From Opisthocomus hoazin (Eukaryota > Chordata > Aves > Opisthocomiformes > Opisthocomidae): a DNA stretch of 64,000 bases. The notes beneath the pieces are model-generated. The model was not told where the DNA came from. It ran no database searches and saw nothing but the letters and a program-made list of their open reading frames with translations. A program made the position numbers and the translations under genes. Position 1 is the first letter of the stretch. Each line of letters opens with the position of its first letter. This document shows, piece after piece, positions 10,905 to 22,527 of the stretch. The stretch covers positions 744,001 through 808,000 of the forward strand of contig NC_134443.1 in assembly GCF_030867145.1 (NCBI RefSeq), written 5' to 3'.

Positions 10905-11495
10905 TGATGTGGGGAATTGAAAATTAGTTCAATTTTGCTATAGCTTTAGTTTAATTTTGTTATATAATTTTGCATCTATGTTAAAGTAAGAGTTAAACAC
11001 TGTTATTCAGTTTAGTTCTGTTCTTTGTAACCTTGCTAACAAGGAATGTTGTGGCTCAAATGTAGCTAACAAGGACTGCTTGTGAGACAGACTAAGAGAA
11101 ACAAGGACTGATAACCAGAACTTTGTTGTCTGTAAGAAGCAACTCTCTAGCTGAAACTGTTTCTGTGGTTTGGGACTCAGCCAACACAGACAACTCAGGA
11201 ATTTTTAAGCCAAAGGTGAAAGCACACAGCGAGGAAGACTACGAGTCTTCATCCAGAAGACCCCCACAGACGACCACCAGACGACACTGCGCAAGTGCTA
11301 AACGGGGGTGGAGTATGATAATGAATTCCTAGAAATAATTACAATAGTCCAGCCTACTTAGATAAGCTTTGTAATAAATAGGTGCATGCTTCGTGACTCG
11401 GTGTGCATGTTAGGAGTAGCGATCCCCCTTGCACCCGGCGCCGCAATAAACATACCTGCTTTATAACTCTCTGAGTTGTGAAGTTTGATTCCGCA
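10905..11495 (+). mobile_element. Solo or partial LTR of an endogenous retrovirus
   Basis: Begins near tgatgtgggg and ends near gtttgattccgca. Inside are a TATATAA box (10,960), AATAAA signals at about 11,371 and 11,445, and the cacccggcgccgcaataaac block that I associate with bird retroviral LTRs of the class II (ERVK-like) type. No internal genes flank it and no clear target-site duplication was found. An old fossil; single LTR. Confidence 0.65.
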
Positions 11496-11499
11496 CGTC

Positions 11500-13165
11500 A
11501 GTAGCTGGGAGCTCTGTTTCTGTGAGCACCTGACTCCATCTCTGGGCACGCAGCAGGGCCTGGGGTCTATCAGAGTGTCGGGGGAGTCGCTGAGCAAACA
11601 TAGCCAGGGATGAGTTCGTGTGCAAGGCCCCCAGACAGCACAAAAGGGTCCAAGGTCAGCTTTTGGTTGTCACCTGTCTGGTTTGACTGTTGGTCCCAAG
11701 CAATGCCTTGGTTAAAAGAGAAGCAACTAACAGAGTTAAAACCCTGCCTTTTTCAGTAAAAAAATGCAGGAAATCAGAGGTGTTTACAAAAGTATATGAA
11801 GGATATTTTACCCTCCAGCAGTGTGGGTCCGCTGGTTAATGCGTGAAGCACAAAGAAAGACTTTGGGAAAAGGGCTATAAATCCCCTCTCCTGGGCACTG
11901 TCTCACACCCACGGGGCTGGGCTGGCAGAGCCTGGCCGTCTCCCCGGGTCCCAGCATCCCCGCAGTGCTGACCGTTGGGGCTGCTGCCTGTTCTCTCCTG
12001 CCGTGCTTACGGCACCCACCGGCTGGGGCTGTCCTCGGGAACAGCAACAGAGCCCAGAAAGGCCCTGGGAGAGGCGGGGGGAGAAGCTCTTCCCCAGGGG
12101 TTTGCCACAAACTCTCCAGAGCATCCCTGTTCCAGCCCAGGAGATGCTCGGTGTGCCAGGGGAAGGTGCCGTTGGTCCAAGGGATGAGGCCCTGCAGGGC
12201 TCCCATCGGGGTCCTTCGACCTAGCCATCCTCCAGCTGCTGCTCCAGGGGCCGGGGGTCTCATGGAGGTCCTCAGCCAATGTCTAGGTACCCAGGGATAC
12301 TGGAAACAGGGAAAGACTCATTTACATAAAGTGTTTATATTAATAGCATGTCCCTTTCCCCAGGAAGGTGTTACACACCTGGAGATTGTGTGTAAATATG
12401 CACAACCCGGGTTGGTCTTGATGATGGCATTAATGCTTGTTCAAAACAGTGGTGGTGTGATGTGGTGTGGACCAGGATTTCAAAAACACACCACATTTGC
12501 CTATTTGCAATCAACAGGCATTTTCCTCAGGAGCGCCAGCTCGGCTTTTGGCAGCCTGACCTCATTGTGCTCCTGTGCCATTTGCCAGCCGGGAACAAGT
12601 TAAACCACTATGGAACAAGCCGTGTTTTCAGGGAGTGCCATATTTAACAGCTGTACATTCGGATAAAGCCTTCAGAACCCATTTGTTGTGCTTCGGGTGT
12701 CAGATGATGGTAGCTAGCAACTCTGCAATTGCTGTAGCTTTCAGTGTATGCCAGTAAAACAACGGCTGCTTTTCATTACAGTAACAGAAGCTCATGTTTT
12801 CAGCAGGCACGAATTGGAAAGGCGAGATGAAGAAGGCCCGAACACACAAACCCCGAGCCTTCAGTTGTCCGTGTCTCAGAGAGTCACCAAGAAGAGCATT
12901 TTCTCCTCCTTGTCACACGCAGTTCAGTATCTCAGCTTTCTTGAACTGGTGACTCCGACTCCAGAAGGACTTCCATGTGCCAGCAAAAGTTTACATTCAT
13001 TCCCAATTACAAACAGCATTTCAACCTGTTCCAAAATCCCACAGAACAGACGTGCACTCTAGCACTTCTACACCCAACTGCAGTCGCACAGCTCATGAAG
13101 TCACCTAGATGAGGACTAAGGTCTCAAATTTCTGATTTGAGACAGAGGCCTTCCAAAAGACTCCA
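11500..13165. other. Intergenic, no gene seen
   Basis: GC-rich first half, AT-richer second half. Several overlapping open frames near 11,960-12,280 on both strands are frame shadows of GC-rich DNA without a recognisable product. Confidence 0.45.
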
Positions 13166-13169
13166 AAAA

Positions 13170-13406
13170 AGGACCGCAGCAGCGGCGGTTCGGGAGAGCG
13201 CCTCTGTTGTGGGGTCTGTTTTGTTCTCTGTATTCCCCTTTTCTGTATCGTTGTTGTTCCTGTTCCCTCTGTTTGCTGTTCTGTTAAAGTGCCCTTATCC
13301 CGACCCACCAGTTTCTGCCTGTTTCTTTCCATTCTCCTCCGCACCCCGGCGGGGGGAGGGGCGGCCGCGTGGCGCTTTTGTTGCCGGCCACAGCCAGACC
13401 AGAACA
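13170..13406 (-). mobile_element. LTR fragment, same family as 26,721-27,108
   Basis: The reverse complement shares the words ggtgggtcgggataagggca, the gaacaggaacaac block and the tgttctggtctggctgtggc start with the LTR at 26.7 kb. It lacks the 3' part of that LTR. An old, incomplete fossil. Confidence 0.75.
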
Positions 13407-13408
13407 AG

Positions 13409-13478
13409 CAGAACATGTGAGGAGGTGATACGACAGGCTCGAGAAGAAAAGCTCAAGAAGGAATTGCAGAGTTGGTAA
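13409..13478 (+). other. Short coding-like stretch next to the LTR fragment
   Basis: Starts after an AG (acaagcag) and reads TCEEVIRQAREEKLKKELQS, charged and helical, followed by both an in-frame TGG TAA and a good donor (g|gtaagc). It could be a relic exon of a coiled-coil protein. No family match; may be chance. Confidence 0.25.
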
Positions 13479-13479
13479 G

Positions 13480-14063
13480 CTGCTTTCCTCTTCAGTGGAG
13501 GCTTTTTAGCTATGTTGCATTATGGTTGGTATTGGTGTGGGGTACTCAGGTAACTGTTGAGGTATTTATTGTCAGTGAAGGGGCAGGATTCAATAGCTGC
13601 TTAATTATGGAAAATACATATACTGTGTTTATATGCTTGTAATTACATAAATATGCCGTCTATCAAAAGCCTTGGCATTTGTATTTACAAAAGGGACAGA
13701 TGCAGTGTAATTTTTTAAAGAATGCTCTAAATGGTCTCCTGCAGTCTTCATTATCCTAAAAGTGTGTGCGTGTACATGTAAGATACACATGCGTATGCAT
13801 GTTGTGCTGCTTCCAAATTTTGCAGAACAAAATGCAATCAACTGGATGAGGGTAAACGTGCCAGTTGGCTTGCATTCCAGGGAATGGTTCCAGGCACGAG
13901 CCATTTATGTTTGTAGAGATTTTTTTTTGTAGTTTCATGAGGGGACATTGGAAAACATCAGTGCATGGTTGGTGAGGCCTGGGGAAAGTCACTTGTCTTT
14001 GGTGTCTCACCATTACCGAAGTTGGTGTCTCTGCAGTGCACAAAGGCTAATGCTTCCCTTTCA
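13480..14063. other. Intergenic, AT-richer, no gene seen
   Basis: No coding or repeat signal recognised. Confidence 0.4.
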
Positions 14064-14110
14064 CAGAATCACAGAATCACAGAATGGTAGGGGGTGGAAG
14101 GGACCTCTCA
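14064..14110 (-). mobile_element. CR1 LINE 3'-end remnant
   Basis: cacagaatcacagaatcaca followed by gaatggtagggggtggaagg and gacctct is the reverse complement of the CR1 3' terminus with its octamer repeat. Only the last 50 bases or so are recognisable. Confidence 0.85.
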
Positions 14111-14894
14111 TGCCGTGGCTGTTGTGTGAGACATGGGACACAACAGTGACGAGTTATGTCCTATCAAAGTGCTTGCCTGCAGCCCCCTGCGCTGCACTCT
14201 GGGGCCCTGCTCCCACGCAGTGGTCTGGACGACGGGGCAGAGTGTACCCTCAGACCGCTGGCAGATGGCACGGACTGGGAGGAGAGGCTCGTGGCCGGAG
14301 GGTCGTGCTGCCGAGAGAGGGGCCTGGACAGGCTGGAGAGAGGGGCTGGCAGGAGCCTCGTGCAGCCAAAGCGGGGCCAGAGCCCAGTCCTGCCCCCGGG
14401 GAGGAACCAGCCCCTGCCCCAGTCTGTGCTGGGGACACGCAGCTGGAAAGTGGCTGTGCAGAGCCCGGGGGTCATGGTGGGCCCCGAGCCGACGGCGTTG
14501 GGGCCAGCAAAGGGCCCTGAGGCAGGGCAGGCTGCCGGCAGCCTGGCACTGGCAGCAGGCGCAGGGGGGTGATCCTTCCCCTCTGCTGTGCCCAGCGCTG
14601 GGCTCCCAGTGCCAGGCAGAGGTGGCCATACTGGAGAGAGCCCCATCCCCATCCAAGCCCCGCCCCAGCCCCGCCACAGTGTCCGTTGGGCAGTTGGAGC
14701 CAACAGCCCCAGTGCCGGCAGGACGGAGCGGTGCTGGCCCGCAGCAGCGCTGGGAGGAGGCCGGCTCTGGCCGAGCAGCGCTGCCCAGGCACCGGCACCG
14801 GCACCCCGCTCCCCAGCCCCGCTGGCGCCGGCCGGCTGCGTCCCCGGCGTCAGACAGCGCTGCGCATGGCGAGGGTCCTCCTGTCCCGGGCGGG

Positions 14895-17800
14895 ATGGGC
14901 CAGGCCAGCTGCTGCTGCGGCTCCAGGTGGGCTGCGACGGGGTGCAAGGACGCAGGCACAGCCAGGCCCCTCAGCAGCGGCGTCGCTCATGGCCACCGCG
15001 CTCTGCTCTGCAGGGAGGCTCTCACCGACGCCGAGCTGGTGCTGAGCGCAGACGTGCGGCTGAGCCGGTGCCGCAAGAGGAGCGAGAGGCGGCTTCTCCT
15101 CCTCCCGGAGGAACTGGTGGTCGCCAAGCTGCGGTAAGATCCTGAGAGCCCGGCTGCCTTTCCCCCATCGTGGCCCTGGGAGCAGGGCGGGGACACCCTG
15201 GCACCATCCCCAGGCCTGGGGACCTCGGTGCTGGATGCCCCAATGTCATTGTCAAGGGCAGGTGGGGACAGGGCTCACCTCAGGGAACCCCAGGGCGGCC
15301 ACCTCCAGCTCACTGCCATCCTCTCCTCTCTGCAGAAGTGGCACCACCATGCACCCACAGCTGCACCTGGCCCTGGAGCAGCTGTGGGTGCTGAGCGGGG
15401 AGACAGAGGCAGTAGTGGAGGCAGAGGAGGAGCAAGAGGAAGGCAGCAATGAGGACAGGACCTCCCTCATCTTCATCTGGCCTACCGGCTCCTGCATGGC
15501 CAATTTCCGGTGAGTCGTGTTGCCAGATCCCGTGGCTGGGCTGGAGAGGTTCCCAGCCATGCCCAGCCATGCTACCAATGGTCTCTGCCCTCCGTGCAGA
15601 ACCTGGGCAGGGAGGGATCGGGGGACGATTCGATGTCATGCATGCCTGAGTCACCTTTTGGTCCCCAGAAGGGAAGGGCAAAAGCAGCTGCTCTGGCAGG
15701 ACAGAGGGAGCCAGGCCTCAGGCAGCACCTCTGTGTTGCCCCACGGGGCTTTGTCCTGCCCTGCGTCCTTCCCCCATGGCAGGGCTACGTGGGCGCTCGC
15801 CTCTGCCTGGGGGCTGGGGGTCATTGGGGCCTGACGCTGTTTCTCCTCTCTCTCTGCAGCTCCCGGGCGCTGAAGGAGCTCTGGGTGGGCACGCTGCTGG
15901 GGTAAGCCGGGGGGATGCTCCAGGCGCAGCCGGATGGGGGAACACAGCTCCCCAGCTGGGGAGAAGGACACCCACAGCTGCCGGCAGCTCTGGGGCAGAG
16001 CTGCCTGACAAGAGAGAATAAGAGGCTTGGGGCTCACCCAGCTCTTTATCTTTCCCTTCCTGATGCACAGGACACCAGAAGGAGCCAAGAGAGCCCGAGT
16101 GACCCATCTCCCATCAGTTAAGCACCTCAGGAAGGAGCTGAGCTGCCGCCATGCCGTGAGTGTCTCTCTGGTTTGGGCTCTGTCCCTGAGCACTGGTCCT
16201 CCAGCCAAGCAGCAGAAGCATCACTGCTCACCTTCCACTCCTCATCTCTTGCCCAGTGGAGGACATTCAGTGCCAGGAGCCTGGAGAGGCTGATGGAGGG
16301 CCAGGCAAAGGTGAGAACGGCTGCCTTTCACCCACCTCTGCCTCTGCCGGCGTTCCAGGGATGTGTGGCCAGTGGGGTTAGCTTATGCGGGAGGGAGCAA
16401 GGGAGGGAGGGTCCTGTGGTGCAACTCAAGGAACTAAGAGGGTTGGGGAGCACCAGGAGCGCCGGCACCTCCTTGCTGGCAATGCCAGGAAGACATCTGC
16501 TGCATGGGGCAGAGGGCCTGGCAGGGTGGAGGGTGCTGGCTCTGCCATGCTCAGGCTGCTGGTGCCGGGTGGCAGCTCCCGTGGCCCTTTCTGCTGTGGG
16601 GCTTCTCTAAGCACAGCCTGGATTTTGCAGGCTGATCCCAAGCAAGGGCTTCCGACAGCACCATCTGGCAATGCAGGGGGACTTTGCGGCTCAGCAGGTG
16701 GGTTTTGGAAAGAAAGGCAACCTCCTGCAAGTGGTTGAGCTGTGCTCACTTGTCCCTTGAGTGTCACCATGCAGGTTTGGCACCCGACGGGAGGAGATCA
16801 GCCGGAGGAGCAAGGGCACGCGCTGGGCAGTGACTGCTGGAGGTGGTTCTGCGAGGACACGGAGCCTCTGGTGCTGCGCAGAGCTTGGAGGAGGGCAGGG
16901 CGAGGGCTGGGCCAGGCTGTCCCGGTGGCATGCCGGCTCGGGAGGCTCCGAGCCGGAGCCGCTGAGCCGGAGCGGTTCCAGCTGCCCGCTCCCTGCCCGT
17001 CCTGCCGCCCCGCTCAGCACCGCGCTGCAGGCAGGGCCGGGCAGGCTGCGGGAGCGCTGGGCTGGCGGTCGCCACTGACGGGCTCTTGCTCTGTTTTCCT
17101 TTGCAGCAGGAGGGAGCAGCGGGAGGAGGAGGAGGGGGCTGCCCTGGCCCTTGGCTCTGCGGCGGAGCCCGGCCGCTGCCCCGGCGCCCGGGCAGGCAGG
17201 CTGCGGCTGCAGCAGGGCGGTCTTTGGGCTGCCCCTGGCAGCCCTGTGCGGGGAGGACAGCACGCTGCCCCAGCCCCTGCAGGTGAGGCAGGCGGGACAG
17301 GGGGTCCCCAGCCCTCCCTCCTGCTGCAGAGAGGCAGTGTCCCCAGGAGCTCTGGGACTGCAGGACTGAATTTTTCAGCCCCAGCTAGGAGCCAGCTCTG
17401 GGGCAGAGCTCTGGCCGTGGCCACCACTGTCAGAAGGCAGCTCCTCAGCCAAGCAGCTGTCCTCCTGCCGCTCCTGCAGGAGCTGCTGGCTGTGCTGCGG
17501 CAGGAAGGGCCGTTGACAGAGGGGATATTCCGCAGAGCTGCCAGCGGGACCGCCCTTCGGCAGCTGAAGGAGGCCCTGGACCACGGCGTAGACATCGACT
17601 TGTCAAGCCAGCCTGTGCTGCTGCTGGCCGTCCTCTTGAAAGTGAGCACTTCTGACGTGCAACTGGAGGAGCTCCTGGCTGGCCTGGAGCGTTCAGAGGC
17701 TCAGCTGCATCCCTTGGTATTGCAGGACTTCCTGCACAGCATCCCCGCCAAGCTCCTCGTGAACGACCTCTACAAGGAGTGGATGGCAGTCATGGAGCAG

Positions 17801-19529
17801 CCAAGAAAGGAGGAGAAGATGGCAGAGCTGAAAGCGTAAGTGTGGGCAGCAGCCTGCCTGTTGCTCAGGAGTCCTGACTGCTGGCTGAGAGCCCCTGAAG
17901 AGCTGTGCAATGTAGCTGCTGGACCTCCTGCCTTGGGCAAGCCTGGCGGATGGCTGTGGGCAACATGGGCTTCACTGACCTTGTGTCCCCTTCCCTCAGC
18001 GTGGCCAGCAAGTTGCCTGCAGCCAATCTCCTCCTCCTGAAGCAGCTGCTGTGCCTCCTCCAGCACATCGGCCACCACACAGCCACCAGCAGGATGACCT
18101 TCAGCAACCTGGCCATCTGCATTGCGCCAAACCTGCTGAGCCCACCCAACGAGGAGCTGCTCCTTCTGGAAGCCGTTCTGGAGGTGACGGAGAAGGTACG
18201 CTCTATTGACCAGCCGGCTGCAGCCTTGTCAGCCCATCACGGCTGGGCTGCTCAGAGGTCTCTGGGTGCCGCCTCCCTAGAGCAAGTGCTGGTGGGTGGG
18301 GGTCTGCCTGGAAGAGCAGCCCCACAGCCACAGCCTTCTTTGCAGAGGCAAGGGTCAGGAGTGGGAAAGGCTGCTTGGTCCGTTTTCAGGCAGCTGGGTT
18401 GAGGCCAAGGGTTTGATGTGTGCAGGTGAAGGTGCTGGTGGAGTTCATGATGGAGAACTGCAGGGAACTCTTTGGGGAGGAGACAACTGACCTTTCCTGT
18501 CCAGCAGCCAAAGCGTCACCAGCCCCCACGGAGAGATCCAGAGGTAAGAGGAGGGACTGAGCGTTGTCTCGGGCTGGGACCTGGGACACCAGAAACCTCG
18601 GCATCATTTCTGGTGGGGCTGGGCATCTAGTGTTGTCCTCTGAGCCCTCCTTCTCCGCTGGCCTCTGTTTGGCCACTGCCTCTCGGGGTGTGAACAGTTT
18701 GCTCTGAAGATGAGCTGAAGCCTGCAGACAGAGCATCAGAGGGCTGAAAACATCAGTGGTGGAGGGCTTTGGGTGTGTTTTGCTTGAGCTGGTTTTTACT
18801 TCCAAGCAGTCACTTCGCTGCATGTGCTTTTTCCTTCTAGATCTGCGTTTGGGAGAGCAAAGCATCCCTGCAGTCCAAGCAGACAGCGAGCACCAGGCAG
18901 AAGCCTTGCCGCAGGCACAACCGTCTCTGCTCAGCGTCCTCAAAGCAGCTGGGAGAGACAGGGCAGTGGGATCTGACACAGGAGAGGTGTGTCAGGTCCC
19001 CAAATACTGGGACAGCATGTCTGGCGTAGGAGGGCAGTGTCTGATGAGGCCAAGTCACTGCTGTGCCTCTGCCTGGCAGGAGAGCTGGTGTGTCTTTGGG
19101 TTATACCTCCAGCCCACCCAGATGATACACAGTAAGGAAAGCTGGCCAGGCTGTTTCTCACATGCTGTGGGCACGTGCTTAATCAGACAAAATGGCCACC
19201 AAAATAGCCAGAAAAAGACAGAGGGGAGTAGCTGGCAACTTCAGAGGCCTTTTCCGCAGGTGCTACTTGGTCAGAGCTTCATCAAGTCTATTCTGGGGGG
19301 GCGGGGGAACTGTGCGAGATGGAGCCAGCCAAAGGGACCTCCTCTGGAGAGCTGAGGTAGCCATTTGGCAAGCAGGTGCTTACCACTCCAGGTCATCTCC
19401 TGCCACCTGCCAACTTCAACATTTCTGTTGTAGGCACCTCCAGCTTTGCCCTCAGCCACCCCTGAGAGCGCAGCAGAGTCCCTGGAGCGTCCAGAAGAAC
19501 CGGCAAGCAGTTCAGAGGATGGAAGGTAA
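14895..19529 (+). CDS. ARHGAP20/TAGAP-like Rho GTPase-activating protein, 14 exons
   Basis: Exons: 14895-14926, 15014-15133, 15336-15509, 15861-15902, 16071-16155, 16257-16310, 16631-16697, 17107-17282, 17480-17641, 17726-17835, 18000-18195, 18426-18543, 18841-18986 and 19434-19529. All introns are GT-AG and every phase fits, giving 525 codons to TAA 19527. Residues about 15-115 match the split PH-like region of ARHGAP20 (RRLLLLPEELVVAKLR, SLIFIWPTGSCMANF). Residues about 235-430 are a RhoGAP domain with the arginine-finger motif TEGIFRRA (R268), DFLHSIPAKLL and FSNLAICIAPNLL. It should speed GTP hydrolysis by Rho-family GTPases. The tail (431-525) is acidic, Pro/Ser-rich and unrecognised. 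The start ATG 14895 gives MGQASCCCGS, a lipidation-type N-terminus; the frame is open further upstream, so the start is inferred. Bird genomes contain several such copies, so no symbol is given. Confidence 0.88.
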
Positions 19530-19634
19530 AAAGAGCTCACTCTGGTTAAAATCAGAAGCGACTGCAGTGGGTCATGGCTTCCCCTAACTAATACTGCTGT
19601 GGGATGGAAAGGTTTGCAGGCTTTCCCCAGAACA

Positions 19635-19640
19635 AATAAA
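19635..19640 (+). terminator. Polyadenylation signal of the RhoGAP gene
   Basis: AATAAA 106 bases after the TAA, consistent with 19434-19529 being the terminal coding exon. Confidence 0.75.
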
Positions 19641-20019
19641 ACAGAAGAAACGGAAAGAGAAAAAAGGCCTGGGGAGAGGGGCGTGAAAGCCACGTGGAAG
19701 AGAAGAAGAGGAAGAGAGAAAAAGTATTGCGGGATGGATGAGTGAAAAGATGCAGGGAGGTGCAGAAGGTCAGGAAGCCCAGGTGTGTGCTGGGCTCATC
19801 TGCCCATCTTTCCCAGCTCTGAACGCTGCTCTGAGGCAGTGCAGCTCACTGGCGAGGGACGGCGAGGGCTGGTGCTGCGCAGGGTTTGGGAAGAGCCCCA
19901 CGGCAGCTCCCGGGGGCTCCCGACGGAGCCCTGCTGCCTGGCACAGGGGCACGGGGCCTCTCTGCGCACGCACAGCTCTGCGAGGGCATCGCCCGTGGGG
20001 ACAAGATGCCAGAGCCACC

Positions 20020-20110
20020 GCGCAGCCACTGCCACAACAGCTCTGTCTGCTGGGCGACAAGGAGCCAATCCCGGCGGAGGTCCCGCAGCCCTGCCGGGCG
20101 AAGGGCCTGG
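20020..20110 (+). repeat. Single fragment of the Topors-like RS-repeat unit
   Basis: gggcgacaaggagccaatcc and cggcggaggtcccgcag match, with few changes, the coding strand of the 183-bp unit of the RING gene at 1.1-2.0 kb, here on the plus strand. The frame reads ATRSQSRRRSRSPAGRRA, as in the RING-gene tail (ATRNRSRRRSRRAQG). No RING exon is nearby. Confidence 0.7.
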
Positions 20111-20114
20111 TAGC

Positions 20115-20625
20115 ACACCCTACCAAGAAGGGTACTGCTGCATGCCCTACTACTAGGGTCAGAAATGATACTACTTTACACCAAAACTACTCCTACAACC
20201 AACTGCAAAAATAATGCAACCAGAAGGCTTGGGGCCAAGGATCTATTCTCCATTACTAAACTCACCTGAAAATCTAAAGGGACTCTTGCAAGGCCTTTTA
20301 GGCTCATGACGATAACAGGACAGAAACTTAGATGCTGGTTTTCTCATACTGTTCTGTGTTACACTTGTCTATAAAATGTTGTTCTGAACATTTCATGTGG
20401 GTGTGCCTTTTTTCTTTGTATTACATTTCTGCAGTAGGATCAGCTGAAGATTTTACCACTTTTTCTCCTTTCTGCCCTGCTACCAGTGACAACAATGGCT
20501 TTCTAGGAAACCTCTTGTCCTTCCACATCACCTTTTTTCTCACAATTTGCCTCAAATATCCCCAGAATACCTTTCCCTCTTATTACCACACTTCTCACAA
20601 TGTGGCAGTGATGAGTGAAGTCAAT
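20115..20625. other. Intergenic, AT-rich, no gene seen
   Basis: No coding or repeat signal recognised. Confidence 0.4.
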
Positions 20626-21260
20626 TTATGATTTACCTGCTCTGTCACAAAGGCACTGCCGTAATACCAGTCCAAATTTAGTGGCTGGTAGCAAGCCTAT
20701 GAAAAGCTTATTTTCCTCTCCTTCCTCCTTACAGACTTTAAAAGTAACCCCCAAAGCCTTCACAGAGAGATGTGCCCCTGTGGTACGCTCTGTACGGAGC
20801 CTCATGTTTAAGGCCCCGGGTGGGAATCTGCCATCTCTTGTTCCATGAAAGGAATAATCGTCATTGTCGCATCTGCATTTTTCCCATCTCCATGGTTCAT
20901 CTTGAGAGTATCTTTCTCGGCTCCAAGTTCTAACTCCGCTAGAATGATAGTAACTATTCCTGCCTTGTTCGGTTCTTTCTCTTCTTCGCGATCTATGAAA
21001 AGGAATGTTTTCCCGAGCAGCTGACATTGTTTGTCCCATTCTCTTTCCTGATGGGAAGGTCTGTACTTGCTTTCAGTGCAACACTCCTGCTTAGGTGCAC
21101 TTTGCTGCTTTGTTTGCAGGCTGTGAGAGCACCTCCTCTTGTGGGAAGGATGGTCTGGTTTGCTTCTGCTTTGCTTCTCCTTCTCCCTTTCTTCAGTGTT
21201 GGAGTTTTGTCTCTGCTTTTGGTAGTGCCCTTTGTCAGTTTTTTGAGAGTCAAGTATCTT
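20626..21260 (-). pseudogene. Arg/Ser/Tyr-rich tail exon, possibly from a USP42-like gene
   Basis: Minus-strand frames give REKEKQSRSKPDHPSHKRRC then, in another frame, RENIPFHRSRRRERTEQGRN, SYYHSSGVRTWSRERYSQDE and PWRWEKCRCDNDDYSFHGTR. The mix of RS/RE runs with YYH and WRWEK resembles the basic C-terminal tail of USP42 as I remember it. The change of frame near 21,010 argues for a relic. USP42-like catalytic exons lie upstream on the same strand at 28.3-28.65 kb, which makes a common origin attractive but unproven. A Topors-like RS tail is the alternative. Confidence 0.4.
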
Positions 21261-21387
21261 TTCTATCTATTTTCCTATGTTGATCTCCTTCACCTTTTTT
21301 ATTACTCAGTCCTTCATTTTCTCTAGGAAATTGACTCTCCCAAACTTTATCCAGCTTCCTAATCGAGCAGTCACAAACAGGTGGTTT

Positions 21388-21470
21388 GCAAAGTTTGACT
21401 AGGATTAGTAATGGGTAGTGTGGGTGCTGGTGATTAGTCAAGTCATCTCACACCTGAACAATCCAAGGGT
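21388..21470 (+). repeat. Segment repeated at 26,468-26,550
   Basis: gtttgactaggattagtaat and gggtagtgtgggtgctggtg recur at 26,468-26,550 with a few changes in the same orientation, and tacctgaac/cacctgaac follows in both. Family unknown. Confidence 0.7.
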
Positions 21471-21760
21471 ACACGAACCCCGTGTAAAGCCACCTTAGGG
21501 TGGCCGGCAGGGCTGGGACATGACATGCACATGACAAAACATTTGCCTCCCTAGTTCTGTTACTTTGCATCCTGTCCTCTGGGCTCGGTCGGCACAGGCC
21601 GTTTGTGAATTTTTCATGAAAGCCATTCTGGGCCGACCCGGTGGGCAGGCGGTTTTGCTGGATGAGGTCCAAGCAGTGCCGGACGAAGGTTTGGAGGGGG
21701 TGGAGTGAGCTGGGCAGCCGGTGCAGCGCCAGCTCCGGGATTTCGTCGTGTGAGCCGCAG
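21448..21760 (-). other. Unassigned coding-like frame
   Basis: The minus frame HDEIPELALHRLPSSLHPLQ, TFVRHCLDLIQQNRLPTGSA, QNGFHEKFTNGLCRPSPEDR looks protein-like (amphipathic helices, biased composition) and starts near a possible acceptor. I do not recognise it. It could be a relic exon of a gene upstream on the minus strand. Confidence 0.25.
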
Positions 21761-22091
21761 CCGGCAATGCCCGCTCACCGGCTGGGTGCAAACAGAGTCC
21801 TCTGCGCTCGGCCAGTCCGTGCCAAGCCCCCGGCGGCAGCCGCAGCACCTCGCCAGGGCTGGCTCCAGCTAGCCGGCGCGGGGCCGTGGTGGTGATGCCG
21901 GTGCCGGGGCAGTGATGCCGGCACACGGGCAGGGATGGAGGCCTGCGTCCTCCCGGCGCTGATGCTCATCAGCGTGGTTTCTCGCCCGGACGCCCACCAG
22001 CCAGAGCGATGCCCCACGTATGTGTCCTTTTGGTGGCCATCCCCAGCCCAGCTCAGTCATCCACGGGGTGGACAGGGGCTGTGGTAAATCC

Positions 22092-22470
22092 CCCACCCCA
22101 CGTCCCGCTGTGCAAACGACCGCAGCCAGAGAGAGGCTCTGCAAATCCAACATCCAAGTCTTTTAATGAATGAAGCAAGAAAGAGGGATGTGGGACAGGG
22201 CCGGGACTGGAGCGGGGCGGTGCAGGTCTCTGCCTCCAGATCTCGTCTGCGCGTGGGTGCTGCGGGAGCCACTGCCGGACTGCTGGGCTATGGGTAGCCG
22301 TGCTTGTTGGCTACTCCATGTTGGTCTCCCGACACAACCTGTCCCCTCCCACTGCGCGAAGGACCTTTGCCCCCGGCGTCCCCCGAGGGTCTAGGTCGTT
22401 TGGCAGGCACGTTGCTGCCGTTGGATGGTCTCTGCTTGCTGCCTGCTGCCCGCTGCCACCCACTACCACG
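22092..22470 (-). repeat. Partner of the inverted duplication at 360-735
   Basis: Reverse-complement match to 360-735. It covers the end of the last exon and the 3' UTR of the unknown gene at 22.5-24.7 kb, ending just past its ATTAAA. Confidence 0.8.
22162..22167 (-). terminator. Probable polyadenylation signal (ATTAAA) of the unknown gene
   Basis: ATTAAA on the minus strand, about 360 bases after the stop codons at 22.47-22.53 kb and about 70 bases before the edge of the duplicated segment. Confidence 0.45.
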
Positions 22471-22527
22471 CTGTCCCCGTCCAGCTTCCGCTCTGAGAGG
22501 GTTTTGGAGTGTGTGGGCACCTAGCAC

